DNA from: Chryseosolibacter histidinae
GTDB lineage: Bacteria; Bacteroidota; Bacteroidia; Cytophagales; Cyclobacteriaceae
DNA: 64,000 bases
Direction: 5' to 3'
Assembly (NCBI RefSeq): GCF_018598225.1
Contig: NZ_JAHESF010000011.1
Location: forward strand, 62,001 to 126,000
A program made the position numbers and the translations under genes. Shown here piece after piece: positions 55,871-64,000 of the stretch (position 1 is the stretch's first letter; each line of letters opens with the position of its first letter). Under the pieces are notes generated by a model. It worked only from the letters and a program-made list of their open reading frames with translations. It was not told the DNA's origin and made no database searches.

Positions 55871-56400
55871 TTTTTTAGAGCACTTCCCTCCCATTCGTGT
55901 CACTTACCTGGCCCTCACTGGTGTTCACCACCCAAACAAGGTCCAGTCATCCAACAAAGTCTTATCAGTAACATCAACTACTGAACAAAATCCAACAACA
56001 AACCGATCACGAAGGCCTTTGCTGGTGTTCTCAATCGCCTTTGTCGGTGCTCTCAGCTGCCTTTGTTGGTGTTCTTCACCAACAAATCACTTTCCGTCTC
56101 GCCTTATCCAACCAAACTTGCCTTCAACCACCTTGACTGGTGTTCTCAGCCGCCTTTTGTTGGTGTTCTTCACAACAAACCGATGTTTCAACCACCCTTG
56201 TTGGTGTTTCTTCACCAGCAAATCACCTACACTTTGCCTTTACCAGTGTTCCTTCACCAACAAACCCACCCGATCTCTCGTCCATCGCCACACAAACAGT
56301 CGCCTACTGCACGCTCTTTTGTAACTTTTATCCTGATTTTAACCCGATACCTGCTTGAAACGGCACTATTGGCAAGAATTTTTTCATACGGTTGCATAAA
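55871..56400. repeat. 22-bp repeat and hairpin array (CTTTGTTGGTGTTCTTCACCAACAAA)
   Basis: Gene-free stretch rich in a CCTTTG-TGGTGTTCT unit. Consecutive copies start at 56016, 56038 and 56060, and at 56131 and 56153, each 22 bp apart. Further copies lie near 55915, 56195 and 56237. Some units are hairpins: TTTGTTGGTG with CACCAACAAA at 56062-56086 (5-base loop), and less perfect versions at 56156-56178 and 56198-56222. A long open frame over this interval is explained by the repeat and its Leu/Cys/Phe/Ser-rich translation is not credible. The units vary too much, and have no constant spacers, for a CRISPR array. Confidence 0.75.
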
Positions 56401-56477
56401 TATTGTGTTTGATGTGCTTGTCTTACCTGACGCGCACCTGTAACTTTCTTATAATAATCAGTTTTAACAGTTCATCT

Positions 56478-56801
56478 ATGGCAAAAACAGCATCCAAATC
56501 AGCAGCAAGGGCACCAAAAAAATCTTCTGCTAAACCAAAAACCATTTCCTCATCGGAGGGTCAGATCGAAAAAGCCAGTGTAGAAGCCCTGAAGAAACTC
56601 CAGGCGCTGGGTATTGAACAGGAATTGCAGAACGACATTGAGTGGTGTCTGGGCAGCTACCGCGCAGACCATAATCCGGTTGGATTGTACGCCATGGCCG
56701 AGCGCGCACTGAGTGTTTTAAAGGCGGAGCAGGCAAAAAAGACGAAGGGCGTTACCGCGAAACTGGTATCAGACCTCGAAAAAGCAGTGCAAAGCCGCTG
56801 A
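56478..56801 (+). CDS. small protein with Lys/Ala/Ser-rich tail
   Basis: 107 residues. The first ~30 (MAKTASKSAARAPKKSSAKP) are a disordered basic tail like the 25-residue peptide gene 665 bp upstream. The rest is helical: EKASVEALKKLQALGIEQEL, NDIEWCLGSYRADHNPVGLYAMAERAL and GVTAKLVSDLEKAVQS. I chose the ATG at 56478; an in-frame upstream ATG at 56403 would add a hydrophobic segment out of the array flank. I do not know this family. The basic tail suggests nucleic-acid contact. Confidence 0.8.
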   Translation: MAKTASKSAARAPKKSSAKPKTISSSEGQIEKASVEALKKLQALGIEQELQNDIEWCLGSYRADHNPVGLYAMAERALSVLKAEQAKKTKGVTAKLVSDLEKAVQSR

Positions 56802-56806
56802 CCAGG

Positions 56807-57289
56807 TCATATCATGTGTGTGACATTTTGAAGTTGCCCGCCATAACGGACAACCTCCACGCCAAATTTTTTCAAAAAATCCACTCCCTCGTCTGAGCTG
56901 AGGCCTTTGTGCTCGGCATACGAGTTAAGATAGATCACCCGCTCTATCTTCATCGAATAAATAATGCGGGCACATGCCAGGCAGGGCGAAAGTGTCACGT
57001 ATAAGGTCGCTCCTTCCACGGAGGTCTTGTTCTTCACCGCATAAAGTATAGCATTTTGCTCCGCGTGGATCGCCAGTGAGCATCCCCCCTTTGAATCTCT
57101 GGGGCAACCGATGTCGGGCCACTCCTCATCACAGTTGTGTGTGCCTGAAGGCGGACCGTTGTATCCAATGGAGATAATACGCGTGTCTTTGGTCAGCACT
57201 GCCCCCACATGTCTCTTGATGCAGTGTGAACGTCTGGCCAGGTTTACCGCCAGCTCCATGTAGATATCATCAAACGCAGGACGTTTCAT
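56807..57289 (-). CDS. dCMP deaminase
   Basis: 160 residues of the deoxycytidylate deaminase family, making dUMP from dCMP. The zinc-binding HAE (IHAEQNAI) and PCLAC (LSPCLACARI) motifs are both present, as are CIKRHVGAVLTKDTRIISIGYNG and GTHNCDEEW. The cluster of extra Cys/His near DEEWPDIGCPRDS suits the second zinc site seen in dCMP deaminases, rather than riboflavin or cytosine deaminases. It converges on the small basic-protein gene (5-bp gap). Confidence 0.93.
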   Translation of the reverse strand: MKRPAFDDIYMELAVNLARRSHCIKRHVGAVLTKDTRIISIGYNGPPSGTHNCDEEWPDIGCPRDSKGGCSLAIHAEQNAILYAVKNKTSVEGATLYVTLSPCLACARIIYSMKIERVIYLNSYAEHKGLSSDEGVDFLKKFGVEVVRYGGQLQNVTHMI

Positions 57290-57449
57290 AGGCGGTAAAA
57301 ATAGAGTTTAGTTGCTGATTTCAGAAAAATGAAACGCACAATAATCCCAATTCAAAAGTTATTGACTAATTTAATCTAAGTCATCATCCCTCCATTAAGA
57401 GCCCGTCATGGTGGGACGCGACCGCACTCCACACAGCAACGTGCCATAT

Positions 57450-59258
57450 CTACGGCCGCTGTAATGTCGTAGTATCCGTCAGAGACCGGATGAAAGCGAT
57501 CACCTGCTCTTTTTCTGTGGAAGAAAGGTTGAGCTTCTGATCCGGCAACGTCTGGTTCGGTAGTTCGATCTCGATGCCGGCGCCTCCACCCTGGTTATAG
57601 AACTCCATTACATCATCGAGGTTGGCATAAACGCCATTGTGCATGTACGGTGCCGTGAGCGCAGCATTGCGGACCGTAGGCGTCTTGAAGGCGAACCGGA
57701 GTGGCGCCAGGGGATGGATCTTGTAACGTCCTTCGTCTGGATCAACGGCAGCATCTTGCCACTGCACGCGGTCAGGCACACCGATCACTTCCGATTCCGT
57801 TTGGGTGAATGAAGGCGGCACGGTACCATTGAACAGGGGCATGAAGTGACAGATGCCGCACTGAGCTTTGCCCATGAACAGGTTGAATCCCGCGATCTCC
57901 TCTCGTGAAAGGCGTGACGAATCGCCGCGCATGTACTGATCAAACCGCGAATTGAGCGAAACGAGGCTTCTCACGTAGCTCGCCAGCGCGTTCTGAACCA
58001 TATCGGCCGTGACAGAATTGCCAATCTCTTTGTAAGCATCTATGAACAGCGTGCGATATGCAGGGTTACGCTGCAGCCGCTCCGCGGATAGTTGAACGGA
58101 GCTGTGCATCTCGTCTTTGTTCGATACAACATCACGTGCCTGCACTTCGAGCGTGGTTGCCCGCATGTCGTAGAACTGTGAGTTCTGAAGTGAAGCATTC
58201 AGCAATGTGGGCGCATTTCGTGCGATCAGGCCTCCACCAAGTGCCGGGCTGCGCTTAAGTCCGTCTGTAAATCCTTTTTCTGGCCGATGACAACTGGCAC
58301 ACGACCTCTTGCCATCGCCGGAGATCACCGGATCATAAAATAACTTTCTGCCCAGCGCGATCCTTTCATCGGTCAACTGGTATTTTTCGCCGGGAAGAAA
58401 GAAGTCGGGTATAAAAACATCGGGATCGAACAATGTGGTAGCAGATGTTTTCAACATGCGGGCATCGTTCACGAAGGGAATACCAAGCTCGGCCTGCACA
58501 GATGAAAGTTGCTTCAGCACAGGGTGAATATGTTTCGTGATAAACGCAGCCCGGTCAAAAGTGTCGAAGGTGTTGTGCTGCTCAAGGTATGCCGACGCCT
58601 GCGTGAGCTTTTCGCGCAAGGCTTCGAGCTGTACGGAAGGTTGATGTATTTTGAAAAGACCGAGCATCTGGTTCACGGCTTTCAATGATGCCGCGGCTTC
58701 AGGCATGGAGTGGTGGGCAACGGGCGAGTCAAAGCCGCTTATTCCCAACGTGATGATCCTGAAGAGCTGAAGGCGGGCTGCGTCGAACATCAGGGTATCG
58801 GTTAGAGACGTGGTTTTCCATAGTGACCGCATCCGTTTCAGGTTCACAAGCAATATTTCAGTATGCCGCACCAGCTCCTCCTTCGAAGCGGTATCCACCT
58901 GTGGAAAAATAAATTCCTCCATCACCTGCAGGCCCTGTGGATCCTGCACCTTATGCTCTTCCGTATCCAGCACGGGCAACGCAGGGCCATTGACAAACCT
59001 GCTGGTGACAGGCATAAAATATTCCGTAACAAGTTCCACGCGCTTGTACTTCTTACGCAACCCAAAAAAAACTTCCTGAAGCGCTTCACTATTCTGCGAC
59101 GATCTTGCTGAAGACAGAAAATCATGCTCCGTATATGAAAGAAGCGAATCGATCTGCTGCGCCACTATCTTTTTGTATTGCTGCGAAGGTGTTTCCCGCT
59201 GCGCTTGACATGAAACAAGAATGACCGCAAGACCCACAACTATCAGAATATTTTTCAT
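57450..59258 (-). CDS. cytochrome c peroxidase-like lipoprotein (extended N-terminus)
   Basis: 602 residues. Lipobox LAVILVSC gives lipid attachment at about Cys17. An N-terminal ~270-residue helical domain (LMFDAARLQLFRIITLGISG ... TFDTFDRAAFITKHIHP) precedes the MauG/CcpA-type di-haem domains: GRKLFYDPVISGDGKRSCASCH with the first haem, and KAQCGICHFMPLFNG with the second. FKTPTVRNAALTAPYMHNGVY is the usual C-terminal signature. The protein is twice the length of a classical CCP. It probably reduces peroxide in the periplasm or modifies a partner. It is in the same orientation and 156 bp after a PhoX-like gene. Confidence 0.9.
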   Translation of the reverse strand: MKNILIVVGLAVILVSCQAQRETPSQQYKKIVAQQIDSLLSYTEHDFLSSARSSQNSEALQEVFFGLRKKYKRVELVTEYFMPVTSRFVNGPALPVLDTEEHKVQDPQGLQVMEEFIFPQVDTASKEELVRHTEILLVNLKRMRSLWKTTSLTDTLMFDAARLQLFRIITLGISGFDSPVAHHSMPEAAASLKAVNQMLGLFKIHQPSVQLEALREKLTQASAYLEQHNTFDTFDRAAFITKHIHPVLKQLSSVQAELGIPFVNDARMLKTSATTLFDPDVFIPDFFLPGEKYQLTDERIALGRKLFYDPVISGDGKRSCASCHRPEKGFTDGLKRSPALGGGLIARNAPTLLNASLQNSQFYDMRATTLEVQARDVVSNKDEMHSSVQLSAERLQRNPAYRTLFIDAYKEIGNSVTADMVQNALASYVRSLVSLNSRFDQYMRGDSSRLSREEIAGFNLFMGKAQCGICHFMPLFNGTVPPSFTQTESEVIGVPDRVQWQDAAVDPDEGRYKIHPLAPLRFAFKTPTVRNAALTAPYMHNGVYANLDDVMEFYNQGGGAGIEIELPNQTLPDQKLNLSSTEKEQVIAFIRSLTDTTTLQRP

Positions 59259-59277
59259 TGCTATTCTTTTTAAAGAG

Positions 59278-59312
59278 AAAAGCTTCCTGTGTTTTCCAGG
59301 AAGCCTTTTTTT
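59278..59312. terminator. bidirectional terminator
   Basis: GCTTCCTG (59282-59289) pairs with CAGGAAGC (59297-59304), with a T-run on the plus strand and TTTTCTC on the minus strand. It lies between the PhoX-like gene and the peroxidase-like gene, both on the minus strand. Confidence 0.75.
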
Positions 59313-59375
59313 TCTTAAAATACTTAGGTAACAACCAGTGACTAATTCAGAACACGATCCTCATCCAACACACCA

Positions 59376-59411
59376 CCCCTCCTGACTCCTTACTCCTGGC
59401 TCCTTACTTCT
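59376..59411. repeat. CTCCTTACTCCTGG word repeat
   Basis: Three degenerate steps (CTCCTGACTCCTTACTCCTGG and on) directly after the PhoX-like gene's stop on its own strand. The complement of the vocabulary at 4370-4410. Confidence 0.5.
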
Positions 59412-59413
59412 TT

Positions 59414-60916
59414 TTATTTATCTACTCCTCTCACAATAACAATCTGCCCTCCTTCCGTGTTGTTGGTAAGCTTATTCGCTCCATCAACATCAGGGTTCTT
59501 GAATTTGTTGTCAAGCCACGAGTGTGGATGTATGTTGACAATGAAAGTCTCAGGTACGCCTATGATATCGGAGATGTCGTACATAGCGCCGAACTCCCAG
59601 TAGCCCTTCGTGGTCTGCACGTTCACACCCGCGGTATTGTACTTGGCGTTGAACGCGGCATCGTCGCGCCGGTGGTTCATGTTCAGCCACGCTTTGTTCT
59701 CGCCTGTGGAGATCCTGTATTGCCAGATGTACGAATCATGCTGCGCATTGGTATAAAATGAGTCTCCATCTTCCTGCGTATAAACGACGTTCTCCGTAAC
59801 ACAAAGGTTGTCGGGGTTGATCAGACCGTTTCCTGCGTCGGCGTCTCCATCGATGGCGAGTTCAAGCTTACCTTTCAACGGGTCAGCAGCATCCATCGTT
59901 AAACGGTATACACGGCCCCACATGGTAAAGCCCGGCTGAGGGTTCACCCTGTCAGGTGATTGTCCGGTTGCTGTAAAATATACCTGCCTGTTGTTGGCGG
60001 CGCTTCCCTTCCTGTAATCCACATCTTCAACACGTGAGAAGCGGATGGCATTCAGCGCGATGTTCGCCGTATTGATATCCTTGCCTGACATGTCTTTGGT
60101 AGCTTTGGTAGCATTGACTTTCACAAACTGCACATCATACTGCTGGCCTTTGACCATATCTGTTTCTGTGGTGTTGTTATCGGTACGCTTCAATACATAC
60201 AGATCGCCATTGTCAAGATCTCCGACCGTGTTGCTCATATACATGATCAGCTGTCCTGCGCTCTGATGCGCTGAGGTGAAAGACTGATCTTCGCCCATAA
60301 AAACCAACGTTTTGCCGGGGTAAGCTGCTTTCGGAAGCGGCACTGCGTTCTCCATGTTAGCCCTGCCCAATGCAGGTTTTGTTCTCGAGGTCTTCTTGTC
60401 GGCAGCGGCAAGTGGATCGATGGCATGCACGAGCGACTCTTCACTCGACTCGCCTGCTGTGAGGAACAGCGGACCAAAGCCATGCTCATCAGGTGTTGCC
60501 AGGGTTGCAGAGCAAAGGCGGAAACCACCGCCGTCGGCATCCATGATATACTCTCCTTTTACGGGCTTGAAGGTCTCATCGAGATAGATCCTGGAAACAG
60601 CCCAGTGGATCTCATGGTTGTTGATCATGATGTAACCCTTACCATCGGGGTTCTTCATCAGGCCGGCGCCATCGGGCTGTGCACCGAAGATAAAACCAGG
60701 GCTTTCAGGCAATACATCATCCGAGCTGATCAGCGTGGAGATCTTGAGCTTGCTCTCAAATCCGGGCATCGCATAAACCAAAGATGGGTTTACGGATTTG
60801 TCTGTAAAATCGATCTTCTTATTAGTACCTGAACCTTCGTCTGAATCGTCACATGCGTTCAGTGCCGTCAGCGTCAGGGCAGAAACAAAGAGATAATGCG
60901 TGAATGATTTATTCAT
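59414..60916 (-). CDS. PhoX/DUF839-like secreted protein
   Basis: 500 residues with a signal peptide and lipobox-like ALTLTALNAC. Segments fit a PhoX/DUF839 six-bladed propeller: KGYIMINNHEIHWAVSRIYL, GRANMENAVPLPKAAYPGKTLVFMGEDQS, SAGQLIMYMSNTVGDLDNGDLYVLK, RFSRVEDVDYRKG and GNGLINPDNLCVTEN. In PhoX such acidic residues bind Ca and Fe for phosphatase action; here I cannot confirm all ligands, so a phosphatase is likely but not proven. Large and alone with a palindromic word repeat and terminator after it. Confidence 0.65.
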   Translation of the reverse strand: MNKSFTHYLFVSALTLTALNACDDSDEGSGTNKKIDFTDKSVNPSLVYAMPGFESKLKISTLISSDDVLPESPGFIFGAQPDGAGLMKNPDGKGYIMINNHEIHWAVSRIYLDETFKPVKGEYIMDADGGGFRLCSATLATPDEHGFGPLFLTAGESSEESLVHAIDPLAAADKKTSRTKPALGRANMENAVPLPKAAYPGKTLVFMGEDQSFTSAHQSAGQLIMYMSNTVGDLDNGDLYVLKRTDNNTTETDMVKGQQYDVQFVKVNATKATKDMSGKDINTANIALNAIRFSRVEDVDYRKGSAANNRQVYFTATGQSPDRVNPQPGFTMWGRVYRLTMDAADPLKGKLELAIDGDADAGNGLINPDNLCVTENVVYTQEDGDSFYTNAQHDSYIWQYRISTGENKAWLNMNHRRDDAAFNAKYNTAGVNVQTTKGYWEFGAMYDISDIIGVPETFIVNIHPHSWLDNKFKNPDVDGANKLTNNTEGGQIVIVRGVDK

Positions 60917-61127
60917 GGAGTTAGGTTAGTTGATGCCCGAAATTAGAGCGCCAGTGCTAACCCGTGTTCACGCCGAGTTTATCAGATCATTAACATACAC
61001 CATGCCCGGTCTCCATGGCTTCCGGCCAAGCTACTATTGCTGAAAGAGTTATGACTTTGGCCTGCGGCGGTGGATTAATATAATGTTAGTATTCAGATGT
61101 ATTCTAAATTACTATATTTAAGCTGGT

Positions 61128-61658
61128 ATGAAAATAAGCATGCTGGGATTGGTCGTCCTTTTAACCGGAGCGCAAGTGCTTTGCGCGCAGGAGACTTTCA
61201 AAACGCGATCGAGCCCGCTGGCCCTCACACAGATGCGGTACCAGAACACGTATGTTAAAATAACGTACTCTCAGCCGCAAAAACGGGGGCGCGAAACCTT
61301 CGGCAAGCTGGTTCCCTACGGAGAGGTTTGGAGAACCGGGGCCAATGAAGCCACCGAGATCACCCTTACCGGAGATGTTATGGTAAACAACCAGTTATTA
61401 AAAAGCGGCACATACTCTATATTTACTATACCACAGCAAGACCGGTGGACCATCATCATAAACGCCGACGTGGGATTATGGGGCTCCTATAACTATAACC
61501 CCAGGTTCGACGTGATGAGGTTTGACGTTCCGGTGCAGCGGAATAATGTGTTTTTTGAAGGTTTTACCATGTTGTTCGACCAGAAAAACGATCTGGCAGA
61601 CCTTTTGATAATGTGGGATACTGTAAAACTCTCCGTACCCTTTAAATTTATTAACTAG
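61128..61658 (+). CDS. DUF2911 family secreted protein
   Basis: 176 residues with a signal peptide (MLGLVVLLTGAQVLCAQ). The DUF2911 core is recognised by SPLALTQMRYQNTYVKITYSQPQKRGRE-type sequence (Q-R-G-R-x-T-F-G), LVPYGEVWRTGANEATEIT, LKSGTYSIFTIPQQDRWTII and WGSYNYNPRFDVMRFDVPV. Function unknown; common in Bacteroidota secretomes. It starts a plus-strand group of three (5 bp to the next). Confidence 0.92.
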   Translation: MKISMLGLVVLLTGAQVLCAQETFKTRSSPLALTQMRYQNTYVKITYSQPQKRGRETFGKLVPYGEVWRTGANEATEITLTGDVMVNNQLLKSGTYSIFTIPQQDRWTIIINADVGLWGSYNYNPRFDVMRFDVPVQRNNVFFEGFTMLFDQKNDLADLLIMWDTVKLSVPFKFIN

Positions 61659-61663
61659 CCGAA

Positions 61664-62179
61664 ATGACGACGCGAATTCTCTTACTCTTTTCCATTGTAA
61701 TGTTTGTGCATACAGCCCGGGGCCAGAATACAACCGAGCTGGAACGCAGAAACGGCTTTAAAGACATCAAGCTGGGTATGCTCATCGATTCGCTGAAGGG
61801 CTCCAAGCTCAAAAAAGAATTCAAGGAGCTGGACGAGTTCCCGGCCAAGCTATTTACAGTAGACAATCCCGCCTACGCCAAGATCGGAGAAGTAAATGTG
61901 AACAAGGTGGAAGTGAAGACCTACAAGGACCTCGTCTACCAGATCCACATTGTTACAGACAAAGATCCGCGCCTGATGAAAGCGCTGGAATCCATCTATG
62001 GAAGATCGAACTACGACATGAAGAAGGAAACTTATTTCTGGAAAGGCCAGGACATTGTTTTGAAGTTCAAGTCTTACTCGAGAAACGAGCTGGAGATGAT
62101 CTATACTTCCATGCAGGTGCTGGGCCTCATGAAAGAAGATAAAGGAAAAAAAGTACAGGATATAGCCGATGACTTTTAA
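61664..62179 (+). CDS. hypothetical secreted protein
   Basis: 171 residues. A signal peptide (ILLLFSIVMFVHTARG) is followed by alpha/beta segments: GFKDIKLGMLIDSLKGSKLKKEF, TVDNPAYAKIGEVNVNKVEVKTYKDLVYQIHIVTDK, and a C-terminal FWKGQDIVLKFKSYSRNELEMIYTS. I do not recognise the family. The pattern G-F-K-x-I-K-L-G-M-x-I-D-S-L resembles small Bacteroidota periplasmic proteins. Downstream DUF1080 follows in 30 bp. Confidence 0.75.
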   Translation: MTTRILLLFSIVMFVHTARGQNTTELERRNGFKDIKLGMLIDSLKGSKLKKEFKELDEFPAKLFTVDNPAYAKIGEVNVNKVEVKTYKDLVYQIHIVTDKDPRLMKALESIYGRSNYDMKKETYFWKGQDIVLKFKSYSRNELEMIYTSMQVLGLMKEDKGKKVQDIADDF

Positions 62180-62209
62180 TTGATTCCATTTTATAAATCC
62201 AACCCTTAT

Positions 62210-62947
62210 ATGATGACGAGAAATTTTTTGATCGCCGTTTTTGTTCTGACAGGTATGACACATGGTTTTTCACAGGAGATCACAGACCCGAAAGTAACCG
62301 AGGTTTGGGAGCCCGAACCGAAAGTGGTTACACCGGGAACCAACGGTTCTGCACCTTCGGATGCCATTGTGTTATTCGATGGCAAAGACCTGAGCAACTG
62401 GCTTGACAAAGACAACAAAGCAGCACAATGGCTTGTGAAAGATGGCGCCATGACTGCCGTAAAAGGCAAAGGCGATATCAAGACCAAACAAACCTTTGGC
62501 GATATTCAGCTGCACATCGAATGGAGAACACCCGCCAAAGTGGAAGGTGAAGGACAGGGCCGCGGAAACAGCGGTATCTTTCTGCAGGAACGTTACGAGC
62601 TTCAGGTGCTCGACTCATACAAGAACCGCACTTATTCCAACGGACAGGCTGGCTCTATTTACAAACAAACGCCTCCGCTGGTGAACGCCAGCAAAGGACC
62701 AGGCGAGTGGCAGGTGTACGATGTGATCTTCATCGCACCTAAATACAATGACGATGGCTCTTTAAAATCCGCCGGCAGGATCACCGTATTCCATAACGGT
62801 GTCTTGATCCAGAACAACACCGAGATCCAGGGCACCACCGAATACATCGGGAAACCGAAAGTGGTGGCGCACGGCAAAGCATCGATCAAGCTGCAGGACC
62901 ATAACAATCCCACAAGCTTCAGAAATATCTGGGTAAGAGAATTGTAA
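62210..62947 (+). CDS. DUF1080 (3-keto-disaccharide hydrolase) protein
   Basis: 245 residues. A signal peptide ([17 protein letters not shown]) precedes one DUF1080 (LamG-like jelly roll) domain: [79 protein letters not shown] and [23 protein letters not shown]. This is the fold of enzymes cutting 3-keto sugars. Activity here is not established. I start at 62210 (MMTRNF); the frame extends to a TTG upstream. Confidence 0.92.
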   Translation: MMTRNFLIAVFVLTGMTHGFSQEITDPKVTEVWEPEPKVVTPGTNGSAPSDAIVLFDGKDLSNWLDKDNKAAQWLVKDGAMTAVKGKGDIKTKQTFGDIQLHIEWRTPAKVEGEGQGRGNSGIFLQERYELQVLDSYKNRTYSNGQAGSIYKQTPPLVNASKGPGEWQVYDVIFIAPKYNDDGSLKSAGRITVFHNGVLIQNNTEIQGTTEYIGKPKVVAHGKASIKLQDHNNPTSFRNIWVREL

Positions 62948-63001
62948 GCCTTAATCGTCAGACCACTGTCTTCACGCCGATGGAGCGCAGTGGTCCGGCG
63001 A

Positions 63002-64000
63002 CTATTTCAATCCCAGCTTCGCCCGCAACGTATTGTCTAGTGCTGCTTTAGGAACTACGAGGCTTATGGTGTTGATGGCAAAATATGCTTCCGACACATT
63101 GATGTATCCCTTGAACGGCCCCTCCTCCCCCCACGAGTTTTTCACCAGGAAGAATTTTTTACCAGCCGGAGTTTTTTCCAATCCCACCAGGTGCATCAGG
63201 TGATCGTCTTGCGTGACCAGCGTCTCGAAGAGCTGTTGCCTGACCTGCTGATCGTAAGCACCTTCTTCAGCGTCCGGATCGATGGGGCGTGATACCTTTT
63301 TGCCATCGTTCCAGTTCAGCGCAAAACCATCGGCCTGTTTGAAGTTGGCGTTGCTCACATCGGCATCCCACATCACGGAATAACCTTTCTGGATGGCGAG
63401 CTCCACCAGCGACATCATATCGTTCAGGGGAATGTTATAGTAAGATTCGCTCCCATAGTTGTCGGGGATCTCAAGAATAAAAGGCGCATAGAACGGATGA
63501 TGCGTGAATGACGTGATGAAAACGTAATCGTCTTTTTTGAACTTCAGCACTTCCGATGCAAAGGTCTGTGGCGTATAGACCTTCTCGTTGTAGGTGAACT
63601 TTTCAGGAGCCTTGCCCAGGTGATCGTCGAGAATGGATTGGAAACCCTCCATCCAGTTTGCGGGTACCGGCCTGTATTTCAGAAGGCTGTCGAGATAAGA
63701 TTTTAATCTCACATCGAGCTGCCGGTGGTCGTGCTGCTTTTTACCGAGCAAAAGTCCTGAGTAGACATTTTCCGGCACGGCACCATACCGCGCCATGGCA
63801 TTGATCACGTCGTTGCCGAGCCCGCCGGAGCTGAACTGGGCCTTTCCCTGGCGAAGGATATAATTGCGCGCTTTATCTGTGTAGATGTTGCGCACGGTAA
63901 ACATTTCAGAAAGATCAAACACACCTGCTTTTGCAAGCATGGCTTGCGATTCTACCAGTGAAGTGGTGGAGAAGCTCCAGCAGGTGCCTGTATGCGCCTG
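63002..64000 (-). CDS. C1-family cysteine peptidase (bleomycin hydrolase type), 5'-truncated
   Basis: At least 332 residues; the start lies beyond the window. The codons at 63941-64000 are in frame and give the active-site segment GTCWSFSTTSLVESQ, with Cys encoded at about 63980. The active-site His is in DHLMHLVGLEKTPAGKK, and the Asn in FFLVKNSWGEEGPFKGYINV. The inserted middle region (LDSLLKYRPVPANWMEGFQS) fits the PepC/bleomycin-hydrolase subfamily (C1B). Typically a cytoplasmic aminopeptidase, though Bacteroidota members may be exported. The N-terminal signal cannot be checked. The gene opposes DUF1080, with about 50 bp between stops. Confidence 0.9.
   Translation of the reverse strand, partial: QAHTGTCWSFSTTSLVESQAMLAKAGVFDLSEMFTVRNIYTDKARNYILRQGKAQFSSGGLGNDVINAMARYGAVPENVYSGLLLGKKQHDHRQLDVRLKSYLDSLLKYRPVPANWMEGFQSILDDHLGKAPEKFTYNEKVYTPQTFASEVLKFKKDDYVFITSFTHHPFYAPFILEIPDNYGSESYYNIPLNDMMSLVELAIQKGYSVMWDADVSNANFKQADGFALNWNDGKKVSRPIDPDAEEGAYDQQVRQQLFETLVTQDDHLMHLVGLEKTPAGKKFFLVKNSWGEEGPFKGYINVSEAYFAINTISLVVPKAALDNTLRAKLGLK

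Noticed and set aside
55851-56324. A 157-codon open frame across the 22-bp repeat array
   Set aside because: The frame is open because the repeat lacks stops in that phase. Composition (Leu, Cys, Ser, Phe, Thr) and the mirrored DNA hairpins argue against a protein.
55871-56400. CRISPR array
   Set aside because: Units are 22 bp back to back or irregularly spaced, vary in sequence, contain no equal-length spacers, and no cas genes are near.

Overview
This is a 64 kb stretch of ordinary-looking chromosome from a member of the Bacteroidota, most likely an aerobic or microaerobic Cytophagia-type organism. The taxon is an inference from gene content. The supporting genes are a type IX secretion C-terminal sorting domain on a DUF1501 protein, a TlpA-type lipoprotein thioredoxin, a BlaI/M56-TonB pair, DUF4159, YwqK/MORN and NIPSNAP proteins, two di-haem-peroxidase/PhoX-like lipoproteins, a 59-residue histone-H1-like protein, many SPII lipoproteins, and the near absence of Shine-Dalgarno sequences. 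Where promoters can be read they fit the Bacteroidota TTTG / TAnnTTTG pattern. Gene density is high, and no rRNA, tRNA, IS element, prophage or CRISPR array was seen.

Layout. 1-5.4 kb: 3' part of an M1 peptidase, ligA, a DUF6913-like protein, and dapA with its own promoter and terminator. 5.4-7.0 kb: the small histone-H1-like gene and an alpha-oxoamine synthase (serine palmitoyltransferase-like). 7.1-12.2 kb: a PIN-toxin/antitoxin pair, accC, then DUF1015-maf-CPBP overlapping like an operon. 12.2-19.1 kb: a surface-glycan island (two WaaE-like GT2 enzymes, an FkbM methyltransferase, three GT4 glycosyltransferases, a SAM methyltransferase). 19.1-23.2 kb: ppa, then a colinear sdaAB-tolC-hlyD group. 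23.5-36.3 kb: envelope and secreted proteins (TPR/transglutaminase-like, YwqK, beta-propeller lipoprotein, DoxX, TerB, NIPSNAP, a haem-binding FG-GAP lipoprotein), thyA, a sulfotransferase, and the blaI-M56 regulatory pair. 36.4-41.7 kb: tlpA-like, gatB and alaS on the minus strand. 41.9-46.7 kb: two overlapping M23 peptidases, capA-like, merR and dprA. 46.8-54.4 kb: a TPR protein, HMG-CoA lyase, and a DUF1800-DUF1501(T9SS)-beta-barrel-lipoprotein cluster. 54.5-57.3 kb: murB, a 25-residue Lys/Ala peptide gene, a peculiar 22-bp repeat array, a small Lys/Ala-tailed protein and dCMP deaminase. 57.4-64 kb: a cytochrome c peroxidase-like protein, a PhoX-like protein, DUF2911, a DUF1080 hydrolase and a truncated C1 peptidase.

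What stands out is in the intergenic DNA. At least a dozen gene ends carry composite inverted repeats made of one short 'word' repeated degenerately on one arm and its complement on the other. The architecture is constant but the vocabulary changes from locus to locus (AACTGGCAACCGG; GATTACCGATTACTG; CGCAGATTACGCTGATT; GGTACGAAATACGA; AGGATTTTAAGGATTTAC; TTTAAACTTC; AGGAGTAAG; AGCTGCGAG). Several abut or even supply the stop codon of the neighbouring gene. A second, different repetitive region (about 55.9-56.3 kb) has 22-bp units and hairpins and lies between two genes for Lys/Ala-rich small proteins. These are the best candidates here for something undescribed. A roughly 500-bp gene-free stretch at 31.1-31.6 kb that ends in a strong terminator is the best candidate for an unknown small RNA or peptide.
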